Below the pieces are notes generated by a model. The model saw only the letters and a list, made by a program, of their open reading frames with translations. It was not told the DNA's origin and did no database searches. A stretch of DNA of 64,000 nucleotides. Source: Triplophysa rosa. Taxonomy: Eukaryota > Chordata > Actinopteri > Cypriniformes > Nemacheilidae. Positions 1 to 12,484 of the stretch are shown here, piece by piece; position 1 is the stretch's first letter, and each line of letters begins with the position of its first letter. Made by a program: the position numbers and the translations under genes. The stretch spans positions 4,857,152-4,921,151 of the forward strand of contig NC_079908.1 in the NCBI RefSeq assembly GCF_024868665.1. Reading direction: 5' to 3'.

Positions 1-1391
1 GCTACAAATAGTGAAGTTTTAATGAATTGCAAATTGTTACTACATGCAGAGGATCAACAAATATTAATAACACATAGTGTAGTAAATGTTTGTTTTACTT
101 TCTGTAAGATATTTGGTTTGCTGTGCCCATTTTTTCCCCCTGTGATACGCTGTAGTTCGCTTTTTTGCATATTTCTTTAGTGTTTTGTCAGTTGTGTATC
201 TCATGTTGATGGTTTTATTGAATCGGAGGGAATGTGGTTTGTGCCCGCACAGACATATAGGCCACTTCTGTATGTTATTAAAGATGCATTAAAATATTGT
301 ACACATAGTTGGAGTGTAAACTGAAGTTGAGAATTTAAACATGGTTTGATCTATGGGAGCATTAAAAGCAACTTTACTTATTATGCAATATTCTTTAATG
401 GTCCTGCATTAATTCTTGTAAATCTGAATTTATGAAGTACAGATTCATGAATTTGCACATTTCATGGACCTTTGATCCTGTTCCTTTGCTTTTATGTTGA
501 TGCTTTAAGCTGCTAGGGCAGCAGAGACTCTCAAACTCAATAGAGATGCCAATAGAGCCAATAGAGATCAGGGGTCAGCCAAGGTAAAATCATGTCAACA
601 TTGGGAACAAATATATAAAAGCATTATATAATGTTTGAGGAACACTGTGTGTTTATAATTAAATGACTACATTTAGACATTCTTTTTACAAATATTTATA
701 TTGTATAATATAATTCTTGATACAGGGGGTTGCAGCTGTAGCCCAGTTATATTAAGATAATAATAATAATAATAATACTAAAGTATTTATAAGTAATTTA
801 TAGTGAGTAAATTGCAAACTATAAATTAATCATAATAACTTATCTATATAAATATATTTTATATATCCCATGCCTCACTTCTTTCTTCAAAACAAATGCA
901 TAATTTGTTTTTATTTAATAAATATGTTATTATGTTTTTTCACATATACTTTGAAATTGGATTCTAGAAGAGTTTATTTAAATACCTGCTTATGTATCGC
1001 AAAATAAAGGTTCCCATGTTCTTTTTCGAGCTGTAGGTATGGTTCCAGAACTTGTATGAAATATATATTTAGAAGAAATATAAGAAATGTATGAATATGA
1101 AATAAGGAAATATAAAAAGGTAAGAAAGAAATGGTTCCTTTAATGCCTTTACTGAAACGTTCTTCAGAAAATATTGTTCTTCAAAGCGCATTAGAACACA
1201 TTCACTTTAGCACATGTGCCCGCACTTACAAACTCTCATCTTGTAAGTTGAAGAGGGCGGGTGTCTGTGCGGGTGGGGTGAGTTTACCAGACGCCGCTGC
1301 CAATGGAAACGGCACACACGAGGAGCGTCGAGCCAGTGCACCGCGTCCGCCTCCATGTCAGGTCCACTCACCTGCCAGGTGCGCAACGAAG
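1..1391. other. 5' flank of pou4f3, no gene seen
   Basis: This AT-rich stretch contains short simple repeats (an AAT-type microsatellite near 757-778) and no coding signal I can support. The open frame from 1131 into the first exon is not a credible coding extension, because the conserved POU4 start (MMAMN) lies inside another frame at 1392. From about 1250 the sequence becomes GC-richer, as expected for the 5' UTR of a developmental homeobox gene. Confidence 0.6.
1111..1120 (+). promoter_or_regulatory. possible TATA box of pou4f3
   Basis: TATAAAAAGG fits the TATA consensus and lies about 280 bp upstream of the pou4f3 start codon, on the same strand. The distance allows a 5' UTR of about 250 bp. 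The surroundings are AT-rich, so a chance match is possible. Confidence 0.35.
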
Positions 1392-2640
1392 ATGATGGCC
1401 ATGAACGGCAAGCAGCACTTCACCATGCACCCCGCGCTGCACCCGAGCTCCGACGGCATGCGGCGCGTGTGCCTACCTGCCCCGCAGGTACGTTTTACGG
1501 TAAACCGCTCTTTCCAAAAACGTATTGTCTCCATTCTGTCACTTTTGAGTTCCTCCAACGTCCCTCCCTCCCCAACCCGACCTCTCCTTTCCTCTACCTC
1601 TCTCTCTCTCACATGCCTATCCAAGCAAAGCTGCAGCTTTCATATTAATTTTTATGACATGTGCTTTGAGGTGGGTGCATGAGAATGTTCTTTAATCCGG
1701 AGTTGACACAATTCCCCACTGACTTCCATATGCGCGCTCTTGCCCACAGCTCCAGGGCAATATATTCAGCGGCTTTGATGAGAGTCTCCTGGCCCGCGCT
1801 GAAGCTTTGGCGGCGGCTGACATTGCAAAGAGTCACCCTTTCAAGACGGACGTCACCTACCATACCATGAGCAGCGTGCCTTGCACCTCCTCGTCGTCCA
1901 CGTTGCCCATTTCTCACCCTTCAAACAACCTCCCCTCGCACCATCACCACCACCTGAGCCACCAGACTTTGGAAGGAGATCTACTCGACCACCTTTCCTC
2001 TAGTTTGTCGGTCAGCGGCATGGGCGCGCCGACGGATCCTTCGGTGATGACCACCCAAGCCCACCAGCACCACCTGCAAATGGGTCACCTGCACCAAGCC
2101 ATGGCCATGGGCCACCCGCACACCCTGTCGGTGCACAACGGGATGGCGTGCATCAGCGACGTGGAGTCCGATCCCAGGGAGCTGGAGGCGTTCGCCGAGA
2201 GGTTCAAGCAGCGGAGGATTAAGCTCGGGGTCACCCAGGCGGATGTGGGTTCTGCCCTCGCCAACCTCAAGATTCCGGGCGTCGGGTCGCTTAGCCAAAG
2301 CACCATCTGCAGGTTCGAGTCCCTAACCCTTTCCCACAACAACATGATAGCCCTCAAACCCGTCCTCCAAGCCTGGCTGGAGGAGGCTGAAGCGGCTTAC
2401 CGGGAGAAAAACGGCAAACCGGACCTTTTTAACTGCAACGAGAGGAAACGAAAGCGCACGTCGATCGCGGCTCCGGAGAAGCGATCGCTCGAGGCGTATT
2501 TCGCCATCCAGCCGCGACCGTCGTCGGAGAAAATCGCGGCTATTGCGGAGAAGTTGGATCTGAAGAAGAACGTGGTTCGGGTTTGGTTCTGCAACCAAAG
2601 GCAAAAACAGAAAAGGATGAAATATTCGGCGGTGCACTAG
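1392..2640 (+). CDS. pou4f3: POU domain class 4 transcription factor, POU4F3 (Brn-3c)-like
   Basis: Two exons, 1392..1487 and 1750..2640, are joined by a GT-AG intron in phase 0 and give a protein of 328 residues (human POU4F3 is about 338). Exon 1 encodes [10 protein letters not shown] and the [10 protein letters not shown] part of the POU-IV box. Exon 2 opens with [20 protein letters not shown]. It then has a His-rich linker, the POU-specific domain (about residues 173-252, starting [12 protein letters not shown]) and the POU homeodomain (about 264-322, recognition helix [13 protein letters not shown]). It ends in KYSAVH, which together with the [12 protein letters not shown] run points to POU4F3 rather than POU4F1 or F2. 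Family members are nuclear DNA-binding proteins; POU4F3 drives hair-cell differentiation. Odd: the EPKYSSLH-type segment usually found before MRRVCLPAP is missing, so a diverged POU4 paralogue is possible. Confidence 0.93.
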
Positions 2641-3660
2641 TGTTGATGTTGAGAATTAGACATTTTAGGAGCTTCACATGCAGGGATCTAAATATCTTTA
2701 ATCGTTGTAAGCCTATAAAGACTCCTTTTCGTATATTGCCTTCACTTGGTGTAGCCTATTTTACACATTGATATTGACCAATCTTTGGCCGGACTTTATA
2801 CAACCCCGTGTTCATGTACACAGTGTATACATTATATTATATATATTACATTTATACACAGTGTTCATGTGTAGTACTAAGCAATACTATTTAACATGTA
2901 GCACTTACCGTTTAGTTATTTTACGGGACTGACTGTGAGAACACACTGTTACTGTTATTACTAAATGAATCATGGAAACTTAATATGTGTAACATGGGCA
3001 TCGTAATGTAAATCGTTCCCTATTATTTTTGTTAAAATGAATACGGTATGAAGTCTGAATTTTAAGCAAGCGAACGCAATCCTTTCATTTAAAATAATTT
3101 GCTTTAAATATATTTTCAGGAGATTCATCGAAAGGCTACTATAACTTTGTTTCAGTATTATCACACGTGAAATTATATTTTGAAGTGTGTACGTGTGTTT
3201 TGGTATTTAAAGACGTATTTATTTAACTATTACAATTTACGCACAAGGTGTTGCTGGAGTATCACATGAAATGTCATTTGAAATGTGTTTGTAATATTTG
3301 TTTGAATGTCTCGTGACTGCATATATGATGTAAATCACATGTTCTCACAAACTGTCACGAAATATTTCTTCGTATTCGTGAATGATCGTCAGTAAGTCAA
3401 AGTGATGACGATGAAAATATGCAAAAACTGATGGTGTGAAGAATGCTGCTATTTGGTTTGCATAAATGTAGCCACTACAATCACTCTCACGTTTATTCTT
3501 CACATTACACTGTGTGACTTTGAATGTTATTTAATAAATTGTTGATTTTTGCAAAGCCTTCGTGAGTTTTTTATTATCAATATTAGTGTAAAGGTTTTGG
3601 AAACTATAAACAAGTGTATCACACGTCTAATTTATATTGACAACTCAATAAAGATGTTTA
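2641..3660 (+). other. probable 3' UTR of pou4f3
   Basis: AT-rich non-coding sequence follows the stop codon. Candidate AATAAA polyadenylation signals lie at about 3533 and 3647 on the plus strand, so the transcript could end near 3560 or 3670. No other gene is visible. Confidence 0.45.
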
Positions 3661-5680
3661 AGTAAAAAGGATCAAACGCATGTTTTATTTAACAGTAACA
3701 TAATGAAAAGTCCCAAATGGCTAGATAAGATGGATTCTTTTTCTTACATAAATTATCTCCGACGCGTTAAAATCATTGTAATATCATAAATTGATGAGAC
3801 CCTTGTTGTTTTATTAATAAGCTGCTTGAGCGCAATTGTAATTAAACATTCATGACAAAAAATATAGACTAAACACCATCACAAATATTTAGATAGAATT
3901 GGAAGGATGGACAATCCAGGCCAACACAAACATAATCTTTTTTCCTTTTAATTCAGGTTTAAACAGACACCGCTGAATAATAAATGTCTGTCACGGCTTT
4001 GTGCAAAGGGATTTGAAATTATTAAGTAATGACGATGCAATATTAATTGTATATTGGTATAAAACAGGCAGAGAGCTGAGGGGAGAGATGCTAGTCTTAC
4101 AGGCTCAAGGGATGAAGAGACACTGTGCAGGTAAGATCATCATGATGATGATGATGCTCAGTCTGTTTTTATACTCAATTTGTGTTGTCATTTTATCCTC
4201 GTGTTTGAAGAAGTTATTGTAAAGTTGACAGGCTTTTGTAGTTATTTTGTTGTTGTTATTCATATACCTATTGTATAATTATATTACAATTTAAATTAGA
4301 GACAAATAGACAAATATTACGAGTTTAATTCTTTGAAAACGCGACAGTAAAATAGTGATTATAAAGATCTTAACAACTCTGTGTTGCTTAAGACTATATT
4401 TAAAAATATTTAAAGTAGTAGTTTGTTATCTTCAAAGTAAAAATTGTTTTTTTTAAATATATTTTATTAAATATAACTTCTGCATATTTTCTCAAAATAT
4501 AAAAACCACTTGCATATCTTTATATATATATAACCGAGCTGACACATATTTTATTAAATTGTTTTCATTTTCTCTATTAAGTACTAATGATAATGTATAG
4601 CACGGAAAAATAAATGTCCACATGAATTGCAATTAGTTACTTGAAAATTTTAATTTTACATTTTAAACCTAATTTGAAGTCATAAGCCTATATTCAAGAT
4701 TTAAAAATGTTTGACGCACGATAGAAATCTCTCTGCGTTTTGCTTTTAAACTTTTAAAATGTATACAGTGCGCAATGGATGGACATGCTAACCGCACTCC
4801 AGTTTCAGTGAGAACTAAATTATAATATTTTTAATCTCTAATAGGAGTCATCAAAGTAAACCAGGGGGTGAATTCACTTGCTAGGACTCAACATAAATAA
4901 TTAAGAGCAGCAATTCAACTTTTTATATCATAATCCTCAGACAATGGTGTAAACCAATCTAAACTGAGCACAGACCAGGGGCATCTGGCCAATGCTGGGG
5001 ACTGAATTATTGATAAACTATTGAAAGGTAGAGGCCTGACCAGTAAACCATGTGCCAAGGGACGTCCTATGGCATGTTGCAGGGCATTGTTCAAAGACTG
5101 TACCTTTTGTCTGTTCAGTTTATTTTCAGTTTATATTCATCACTCTTTATTTGTATCTATTTTTTTACAAGAGTTACTACTCCTAATAGAATGCATGCAT
5201 ACATAAAGCATTGCTAATAAGATACGAATTCCACCAGGAAATACAACCTACAGGATTTTGGTGAAATATATAACATTAAGTAAAGATGATAATGTGTAAC
5301 AAAAATTTGGATTGTAGAGACGGACTGATGGGAATGTTGTGTAATCTTCATCAGAACTCTGACTGGATTTAGATAATGTAGCCTAACATTGTACAGTTTA
5401 TGGAAACCTAAGGGGAATCTAGTTTATAAAGATATTTAAAAAAATCAGTATTTGAGAGTAATTTTAGACAAAAAAAGATGTCTACAAAGAACCGATTTTA
5501 TCTAAAAAAAAATAATGTAGCCATGATAAACACTGAGAAATAACACAGAAGAGCCTGTTCTTTTTTATTATATAGTCTTGAGTATTTGGAACGTGCGTGT
5601 CTGTGAAAGAGTGAAGCATGTTTTTTTTATTTCAGAGTAAAGAAGATCTGACAGAATGAGGGTAGAAGACTGTCTTTAGG
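3661..5680. other. intergenic, nothing recognised
   Basis: AT-rich sequence with short unsupported open frames (for example 4001-4222 and 5021-5206) that have no recognisable protein motif, splice context or codon bias. I see no repeat family I can name here. Confidence 0.5.
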
Positions 5681-5684
5681 AGGA

Positions 5685-5960
5685 AATGGCGCGCCCCCGC
5701 TCCCTCTGCGGTACGCGCGCTTGCTCTTGCGGGTCCGCGCATGAGAATGGCGCTTAATAATTCATTGAGCGCCAGCAGCAACACATGAGCATGCGGCCAA
5801 TGAGGAGACAGTCAGTGCGCCCGGTGCGCTTTATTAGTCTATTTCCATCATCATCACACGCCAAGACACCTTAGGCTTTTGCCCGCGGTGTCTCAGAGAG
5901 ATAACTCACAGGGTTATCCGAGGGGATTCGGTTGCCGGCCGAAACTTGAAGCCGTCCTTC
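5685..5960. promoter_or_regulatory. GC-rich island with hairpin and homeodomain-type core, candidate enhancer
   Basis: A sharp rise in GC and CpG content stands out from the AT-rich flanks. Within it, GGCGCT (5749-5754) and AGCGCC (5768-5773) form inverted arms around TAATAATTCATTG, an AT core resembling POU/homeodomain sites. No open frame of note is present. The position, 3 kb downstream of pou4f3, makes a cis-regulatory element or an unannotated promoter plausible; this is inference only. Confidence 0.35.
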
Positions 5961-7597
5961 AGAGGTGAATTTTGGGCGTGTCTCCACCCAACTCTGTTGC
6001 GCCGTGACTGTTTGTATGTCTCTTTCCTATCATAGGCTGTCTAAAGAGTTTGCACATGATCAAATGAACTGGGATAAGACTCTCAACTCTGTATTAGATG
6101 TGCATTTTCTGAAAAGAAAATTCCGTGCTTGCAAAGTGATTGAAATGTTATTAGCGTTTAAGATAAGTTTGTTGTGAGTTTAGGTGCATGCGTAGAAATC
6201 TAAGATGTTTTACGACAGTCCCTCAACTCTTCCTTTTTGTAAAACCCGCAAGGCGGCTTCGAATGTAGGTCAAAAATGGTAAAAATTATATATTTAAAAT
6301 ATTGTTTTATTCTAATGGTTTCAATTACAAATACCATTATGCACCATCTGTTTACCAATGAAAAATTCCTTTAAGTAATGTGGGCTTTATTCGAATATGA
6401 TTTAATGATGTTTTATTGGTACATTTGCCAGATAACATCCACTAATAGAGACACTTATTTTAGTTTTGATTAAATTAATACAATTCCCATTGCTGTAACT
6501 CAATGTTCATCAAAAACGATATTGGTAGATAAGTGCTTGTAATTATTGTAATGTATTAGTTGCAGTTTTGCTAAAGTCAAAGTAAATAACATTTAACAGC
6601 AAAGTTAAATACGGTTTTAATCTATTTTCAGGTGTATTCAGCTTTCTTACATCAAGACACTGCTAAAATATACATCACATTAGATTACATAAATACAGAA
6701 TAGAACAATTCAAATTGGATTAAAATAAAGCCACAGTAACATAAATAGAACTACACATGGATCAAAAGAAATCAAATAAATCCAAACAAACAGATTAATT
6801 AAAGTAAATGAGTAAATAAAGGCATAATTAAACCATTAGAAACTAAACTTTGATTAAATGAAGAAATAATAAAATAAATCAAACTAAACCCAGAAAAAAA
6901 GAGATCAAAGTAATTAACAAAGTACTAGCTGAAAGATTAAGGTTAAGAATTTTAATCACAAAAACCTGTAAATTATTAATGAGATGAATATTTCTATAAT
7001 TAATAATATATTTTTATATCACTCTGCATACATCTGTTTATTTGTACATTAAAGAGCGTTCACTAAAACGTTTCTAAAGCGAGTTCTTCACAGTGATGCG
7101 ACAGAAGAATCCGTTTTGATTCCTCAAAAGAGTCTTTCAGTCATAGTTTCTTAAAAAAACATTTCTTTTTTACCTTTTCATAGTCAACAGAGAACCTTTT
7201 GTGCAACAGAAACAAACAGTCTGACAAAAACCTTGAACCTTTTATTTTTTAAGAGTTATGAAAAAACAAAATACATTTTAACAGGGATCAGTTATGCCTA
7301 AAGTGTAACTTTAGTAAAGCATATTAAAATATACTAAAGTATATTTTAGTAATTAAATATTTACTATTTTGTTCAGAAACATTATTGCATATAGCCTCTA
7401 CAGTTTTATGATAGAGTATTTATTTCATGTGGACTGGCACTTTGTTACTGTAATAAGCGCACATTCAATTTAAAATCATTTATTCATGCTACCATTACAT
7501 CACTGTAAAAATGATTCTGTGTCTTAGTAGATTTCATGAAATTAATTGAGTAATCCTTAATACAATTGTGTTCTTGTTTCTTTAACCTAAATTTAAG
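5961..7597. other. intergenic, nothing recognised
   Basis: AT-rich non-coding sequence. Around 7080-7260 there are AGAACC/GGTTCT-type words seen in a common fish MITE, but no clean element ends are visible. Confidence 0.45.
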
Positions 7598-8166
7598 TTA
7601 AAGGGGTTATATGGCGCGAATACGTGTTTTTCGGTGTCTTTGTTGTGTTATAAGTTGCCCATGCATGTTTTAGACACGTAAAATTGCCAAAATGAAAGTG
7701 TGGGAACAAAAGATGCATTCTATCTAAAAGCGAATGCTCACCCAGACCTGCCTGAAACGCCTTGTGTAACCACACCCCCACAAATCTACGTCAGCTCCTG
7801 GTATGATTTAACTAAGATCACCCAAATGTATACGCAAGTAAGGTGGGCGTACCTGTCAGTACAATTGCTTTGGAACCTGATGTTCCAAATATGGTAAGAG
7901 GCGTTACATTTCCATCACACGCTTGCAGTATTCGACCAATCACTACGCACTGGTTAACTGGACAATCATAGCACACCTTGCTTTTCAGAGTGATGAGCTT
8001 TGTAAAGAATCCGCGCGTTTCAGAGAGGCGGAGCAAAGAGGAGATACAAACATGCACAGTATGTGGAAAATACAGCGTTTTTGAACCTTAAATCGTGTAT
8101 ACACATTGCAGTACATCTAAAACAAACGAAAATATTCGTTTTAGCACTGTCATATGACTCGTTTAA
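7598..8166 (-). mobile_element. TTAA-flanked MITE, family 1, copy a
   Basis: The element is bounded by TTAA on both sides and has inverted ends of the type AGGGGTCATATG, here slightly mutated (AGGGGTTATATG and CATATGACTCGT). It is in reverse orientation to the copies at 28861, 37375 and 56326, and the interiors align along their full length. TTAA target duplications fit Kolobok-type or piggyBac-type non-autonomous elements. It has no coding capacity. Confidence 0.8.
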
Positions 8167-8465
8167 AATTATAGAAAAAATCTCTGAATTCTAAATGCAC
8201 ACATCATTGAGTGAATTCAACCTAATTTTATCTACCCACTTAAACTTTCTTTACTTAATTATTTTATAATTTTATAATTTACTTACTTATTTTATGGTGG
8301 GACAACATGAATTCTTTAAGTTAATTTCACTGACTGAGCAGCGAATTTAGAGTTCGCAGCATGCATTGCATGCGACAGCGACAGCATTGTGAAAAAGTGT
8401 TATTTTATGTGATTTCCAATAAAATGAAAGACTTGATAGTGTTTATTGTTCCAACCCTGGTAATT

Positions 8466-9536
8466 GGACGGAAATGGACACCATCCGACGCGGTGCAGCA
8501 AGCCACGTCAGCCCTGAGGCACAGTGACATTGTAGGGCACGTCCAGTTGGGAAGAGGAGGCTTTGGCCTTACAGCAAGTAAGCCAACTTGGCGTAAGGCC
8601 TCAACATCAGAGAGGAGGAAAATGGTGGTCGAGGAGGTGCGCCGTCAGGAGGAGGCGGAAAGAAGCGCAAAGGCTGTCTCTCTTGCCAAGCAGGGACAAT
8701 GGATGAGGTGGGAAGGCCTGGAGAGGAGAAAGTTCAGCTGGAGGGAGCTCTGGGAAATGGAGGCAAGCAACATCAGCTTCATCATCAGAGCCACCTATGA
8801 CGTGCTCCCATCTCCAAAAAACCTCCACCAGTGGTATGGCGAGGATCCAACCTGTGCCCTCTGCCCAATTCCAGCGACTCTCAAACACATCTTGACTGGT
8901 TGTAAGACCAGCCTCATACAAAGCCGCTACACCTGGAGGCACAACCAGGTCCTCAAGAGTCTGGCAACAGCTCTTGAGAGCAAGAGGAATACCACCAACT
9001 CCTTGCCCCTGAGAGCAACCAATTCCATCTCGGCCCCAACCTTCATCCGAGAGGGACAGAAAAAACTCAACCATCTCCCTGTCAAACCAGAAGCTGGACA
9101 ACTAGCCATGGCCTGGGACTGGAAGATGCTAGTCGATATTGGCCAGCAACTAATCTTTCCACCTGAGATTGCAGCTACCACCCTTAGGCCAGACTTGGTA
9201 CTCTGGTCCCCCTCACTGAAGTCTGTTTACGTCATAGAGCTCACAGTCCCATGGGAAAATTCAACAGAAGAGGCCTATGAGCACAAGAAACTGCGCTACA
9301 TAGAACTGGCAGTAGACGCACAACAACGAGGATGGAAAGCTAAAGTCTGTCCGGTTGAAGTGGGATGCAGAGGGTTTGTGGCTTCGTCCACCATCAGACT
9401 GCTGAAAGACCTTGGCATCCATGGACAGGCTCTGCGACAGACAATTAGATCAGTCTCTGAAGTAGCTGAAAGAAACAGCCAGTGGATATGGATTAAGCGG
9501 AAGGACCCTTGCTGGGCTCAAAGAGCCGCTCACTAA
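8466..9536 (+). mobile_element. RLE-type LINE, 3' end of ORF (zinc knuckle and endonuclease)
   Basis: A 5'-truncated non-LTR retrotransposon. The open frame covers the C-terminal part of the polyprotein only. It has a CCHC knuckle (CALC...H...C at 8858-8905) followed by a restriction-like endonuclease of PD-(D/E)XK type (RPDLVLW at 9187, then VIELTVPWE), and the VEVGCRGFV block seen in fish R2/NeSL-like elements. The reverse transcriptase is absent. The frame is open to the stop at 9536, and about 250 bp of 3' UTR follow. The first 35 residues of the longer open frame (from 8361) are host flank. The exact clade cannot be settled by eye. Confidence 0.85.
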
Positions 9537-9800
9537 ACTCCCTCACCACTTGAGAACCCAGGTTACAACCCTCCAGGAGGAGGGTGAATAAGGTATGCAG
9601 GTCAGCTTTAGGCTTGACTCAGGGAAGAGGACGCCCTCTGCCTTGCATAGTCCCGTGGGCTGCGCTAGTTAAATAACCAGGCAATTCTCATGATTGGGCA
9701 TGGGACACAAGCTCAGGTTTGATCACCCTGTAGCTGGCCACCTTTGATGAGGGTGTCTAGTGTTGAAAGGCCGAAACACCCCCTGATTCAAAGGTACACT
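9537..9800 (+). mobile_element. 3' UTR of the RLE-type LINE
   Basis: Moderately GC-rich non-coding sequence follows the LINE stop codon directly and contrasts with the AT-rich flank beyond about 9800. The right end is approximate because no poly(A) tail is visible. Confidence 0.5.
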
Positions 9801-10791
9801 ACTGAAGATGTGTCCCAAATTTACAGCTTTCCCACGTCTGAGATACAGCTCTCATGCCACTCTTAACATCAAGGCAAACTTCATGTACATACCACCCATT
9901 GGCACAATGGACAGTTTACCATCATGTTCCGTGTTTCATGATTCTGAGTTGTCTTTAAGATTTAGAAGAGATTCTGTCTGTATTTTTGAGTTTCGTGGTT
10001 ACCATCGTTCAGAAGAGTGGTGCTTGTGTTTAGGTTATGGGAGAGCTCATGGTGTGTTTTTTTTCAGTCAGTGATTAGTAATGGTGCCAGTGCCAGTACT
10101 GTGAGACAACACTCAGCTTACTTGTTCATCATATATGTTTTAAAATATAAAAGTTAAACTGAAGTTAAAAAAGACCAAGAAGTTAATTCCAATGCTGAAA
10201 TTAGTCTTTCTTCTTGATTTCTTAAAGTTGATCATGTGACGTGCTTAAATAATGTAGGTAATTTTACTTGATTTATTCACAGAATATTGCCTTAAAAATA
10301 AGCTTTAAAGTACTTAAAAACATTTGGTGTAATATTGTTATCCGTGTCATTTTTTACATTGATGCTTTTATTGTTGAATGTTTTTTTGGCTATAGAGGTG
10401 ATGATAAATGGGTATAATGGCACCTGTCAAATGGGTTTTTTAACAATTACATTCAGTGCCGCATTACTGCATCCCAAAATTTCACAGCAGCCATCACTAT
10501 TCCTGGCAGGGTCTGTGATAGAGGACAGAGTGCATCACCAGTGGTGGGTCTTTCAGTCAGGTGATGTCACACTGGGCAGAAAATGCAGATGAAGTGTGAA
10601 TGTACCCACCTGTCTTCTTCTGTTTCACCTCGTGTTTGTCTCTTTCTTGGGGAGTTGTGTCCAGGACAGTTTAAAATCAGAGATGTATAATGCCAGAGCA
10701 GACTGCAGCTAAAATTCAACAAAATTAATTTCACAGATTAAATCACACAATAAATAAAAATGACTAAATGTAAATGTCTTCAACAACAGAT
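9801..10791. other. intergenic, nothing recognised
   Basis: Open frames at 9808-10074 and 10335-10592 show no recognisable domain or splice context, and I do not call them genes. Confidence 0.4.
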
Positions 10792-12066
10792 TTATTTGGA
10801 GGTTTTAAGGTCATCACGCTCTTTTCTGACCTGATGGAGGAATTTGTTGCTCACAGCAGCTACATCATCACTGGGGGAGGAGTTTAGCCTCAGAAAGGAT
10901 TTTCCTACATGTAAAACTAAAAACAAAAGGCAACAACTGCAAAGGCAAGAAAAGTATTGCAATAGGTCATAATGAATCAAAGCCAAAGGAACATTTAGTC
11001 CAACAAACACTCAGGAATCTGAACCAAAATAAGTCACAATTTGGAACACAACAAATAATAGAAACTACAGCTAGACTAAAATAATGCGTAAGGGCTACAA
11101 TAATTAATAGTAATAAATGTATGGATGTATTTGTGTAGTGGAGCAGCTGTCATTGAGATACAAACAGATCGTTTTCTCCATATTATAGAGATTCTTAAAT
11201 CAGTCACTCATTTACTGTTTTGAATCTCATTCATCCATTCAGATCAACTGACCTGAACACACATTCACAACAGTGTTTGACTGGAAAATACATGCAAAAT
11301 ATTTTCACCATTTTAAACAAACATAATATTGGTATAATTTTGTGAATGAATACCTTTTATTACATTAATGTATCCGTGTTATTTTAATTTGATATAGTTA
11401 AGCATGAACTGTGAATGATGTTTGGAGGTTATAGGACTTTTTTATCAATGTAGAAACGAGCGCAGATGTGACACAAAAGCCAAACAACTGAAGGCAACGA
11501 AAAGGAAAAACCCTGTGCGTAAGATAGTGACATGTAGCGTTTGACCATGTTTAGTTTTTTGACACCTTGGGAGTGAGAATGTGTTGAAATAAATCAAATA
11601 CTAGTTATATAAATGAGTTCATTACGTGTTCCATAGACCTCCACTTCACAGAGAGAGAGAGACTGAGGTGCAGGCATGACCACATTCACATAACGTCCCA
11701 CCATCCCATTACATGAGTTATTGACAGTAGAACGCACTGGAAGAGCAGAAATGACCGCACATGATGAGATCAATAAACAGACCTCAAAAAATGAATAAAT
11801 CAATAAAGGATGGAATCAATCAATCAAACGTTTTCAACTGAATTCATGAATAACTCCACATGGGATTGTTGTTTCCGTTGTTTTCAAGGGGGTTTCCAAT
11901 ACGAGTCTCTTCTCCGTTGGTTTGTTCAGTATAACCGTCTCCTCTGTTACTGATGATCACTGTTCTGATCTTATAAATATCCAACAGATCCAACCTCCAC
12001 CATGGGTTACTTTCATTGGCTGTGGATGTAGCAACATCTGGAGCATATCTAACACCATCTATGGCT
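10792..12066 (-). pseudogene. fucolectin-like (F5/8-type lectin) gene, partial and degenerate
   Basis: Three coding blocks on the minus strand match fish fucolectins. Block 1 (about 11850..12065) reads [20 protein letters not shown], then [19 protein letters not shown] and PLENNGNN. Block 2 (11636..about 11790) reads CAVISALP and then GRYVNVVMP...LSLCEVEVYG. Block 3 (10792..10904) joins block 2 by an in-frame GT-AG splice and ends SNKFLHQVRKERDDLKTSK. Fucolectins are secreted calcium-dependent fucose-binding lectins of innate immunity. Several things are wrong here. The N-terminal strand and signal peptide are absent. I find no consistent splice between blocks 1 and 2. In the fucose motif RxDx4(R/K) the last basic residue is Q, and the adjacent vicinal cysteine pair is GY. 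I read it as a pseudogene; a diverged working gene is less likely. Confidence 0.75.
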
Positions 12067-12480
12067 TTTGGAATGTGTTGATGACTGTGTAGCCGTTCCT
12101 TTCAATGCTAAATTAAATTCTCTAAACAATATATACATTAACACAATTGGTCAGTGTCTGGAGACACCTGTGACAATGAACCATTTAAATCTCTTTTCAA
12201 GATATGAAAAGAAAATTTGTCCAACATTTCAACATTCAACGTTTCAGATTGATACTTTGACTATTTCTTGTTTTTGTCTGACTATAAACGGTATTAATGT
12301 GTCTTGAGTTAGATTGACACGATTACAGTGTTCTTTGATAACAATCACCTTTCTGAAATAAAAGTAATATAAAACGTCTGCAGTTAGCTGTGTTTCTGTT
12401 CATTGGTCACTGTTCATTTACCGATTAGCTGTTTTCGCAACGCAGGAACGATTTCGAAGTTCCAGAATGTTTTACTGGAA
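12067..12480. other. intergenic, nothing recognised
   Basis: AT-rich sequence where the missing N-terminal exon of the fucolectin should lie. I find neither a signal peptide nor the expected first strand of the lectin fold. Confidence 0.4.
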
Positions 12481-12484
12481 TCAG

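Noticed and set aside
1131..1682. Plus-strand open frame of 183 residues over pou4f3 exon 1
   Set aside because: It is out of frame with the conserved POU4 exon (1392-1487) and runs through the intron.
4001..4222. Small open frame with hydrophobic C-terminus
   Set aside because: No homologous motif, no convincing start context, AT-rich surroundings, and no related copy elsewhere in the window.
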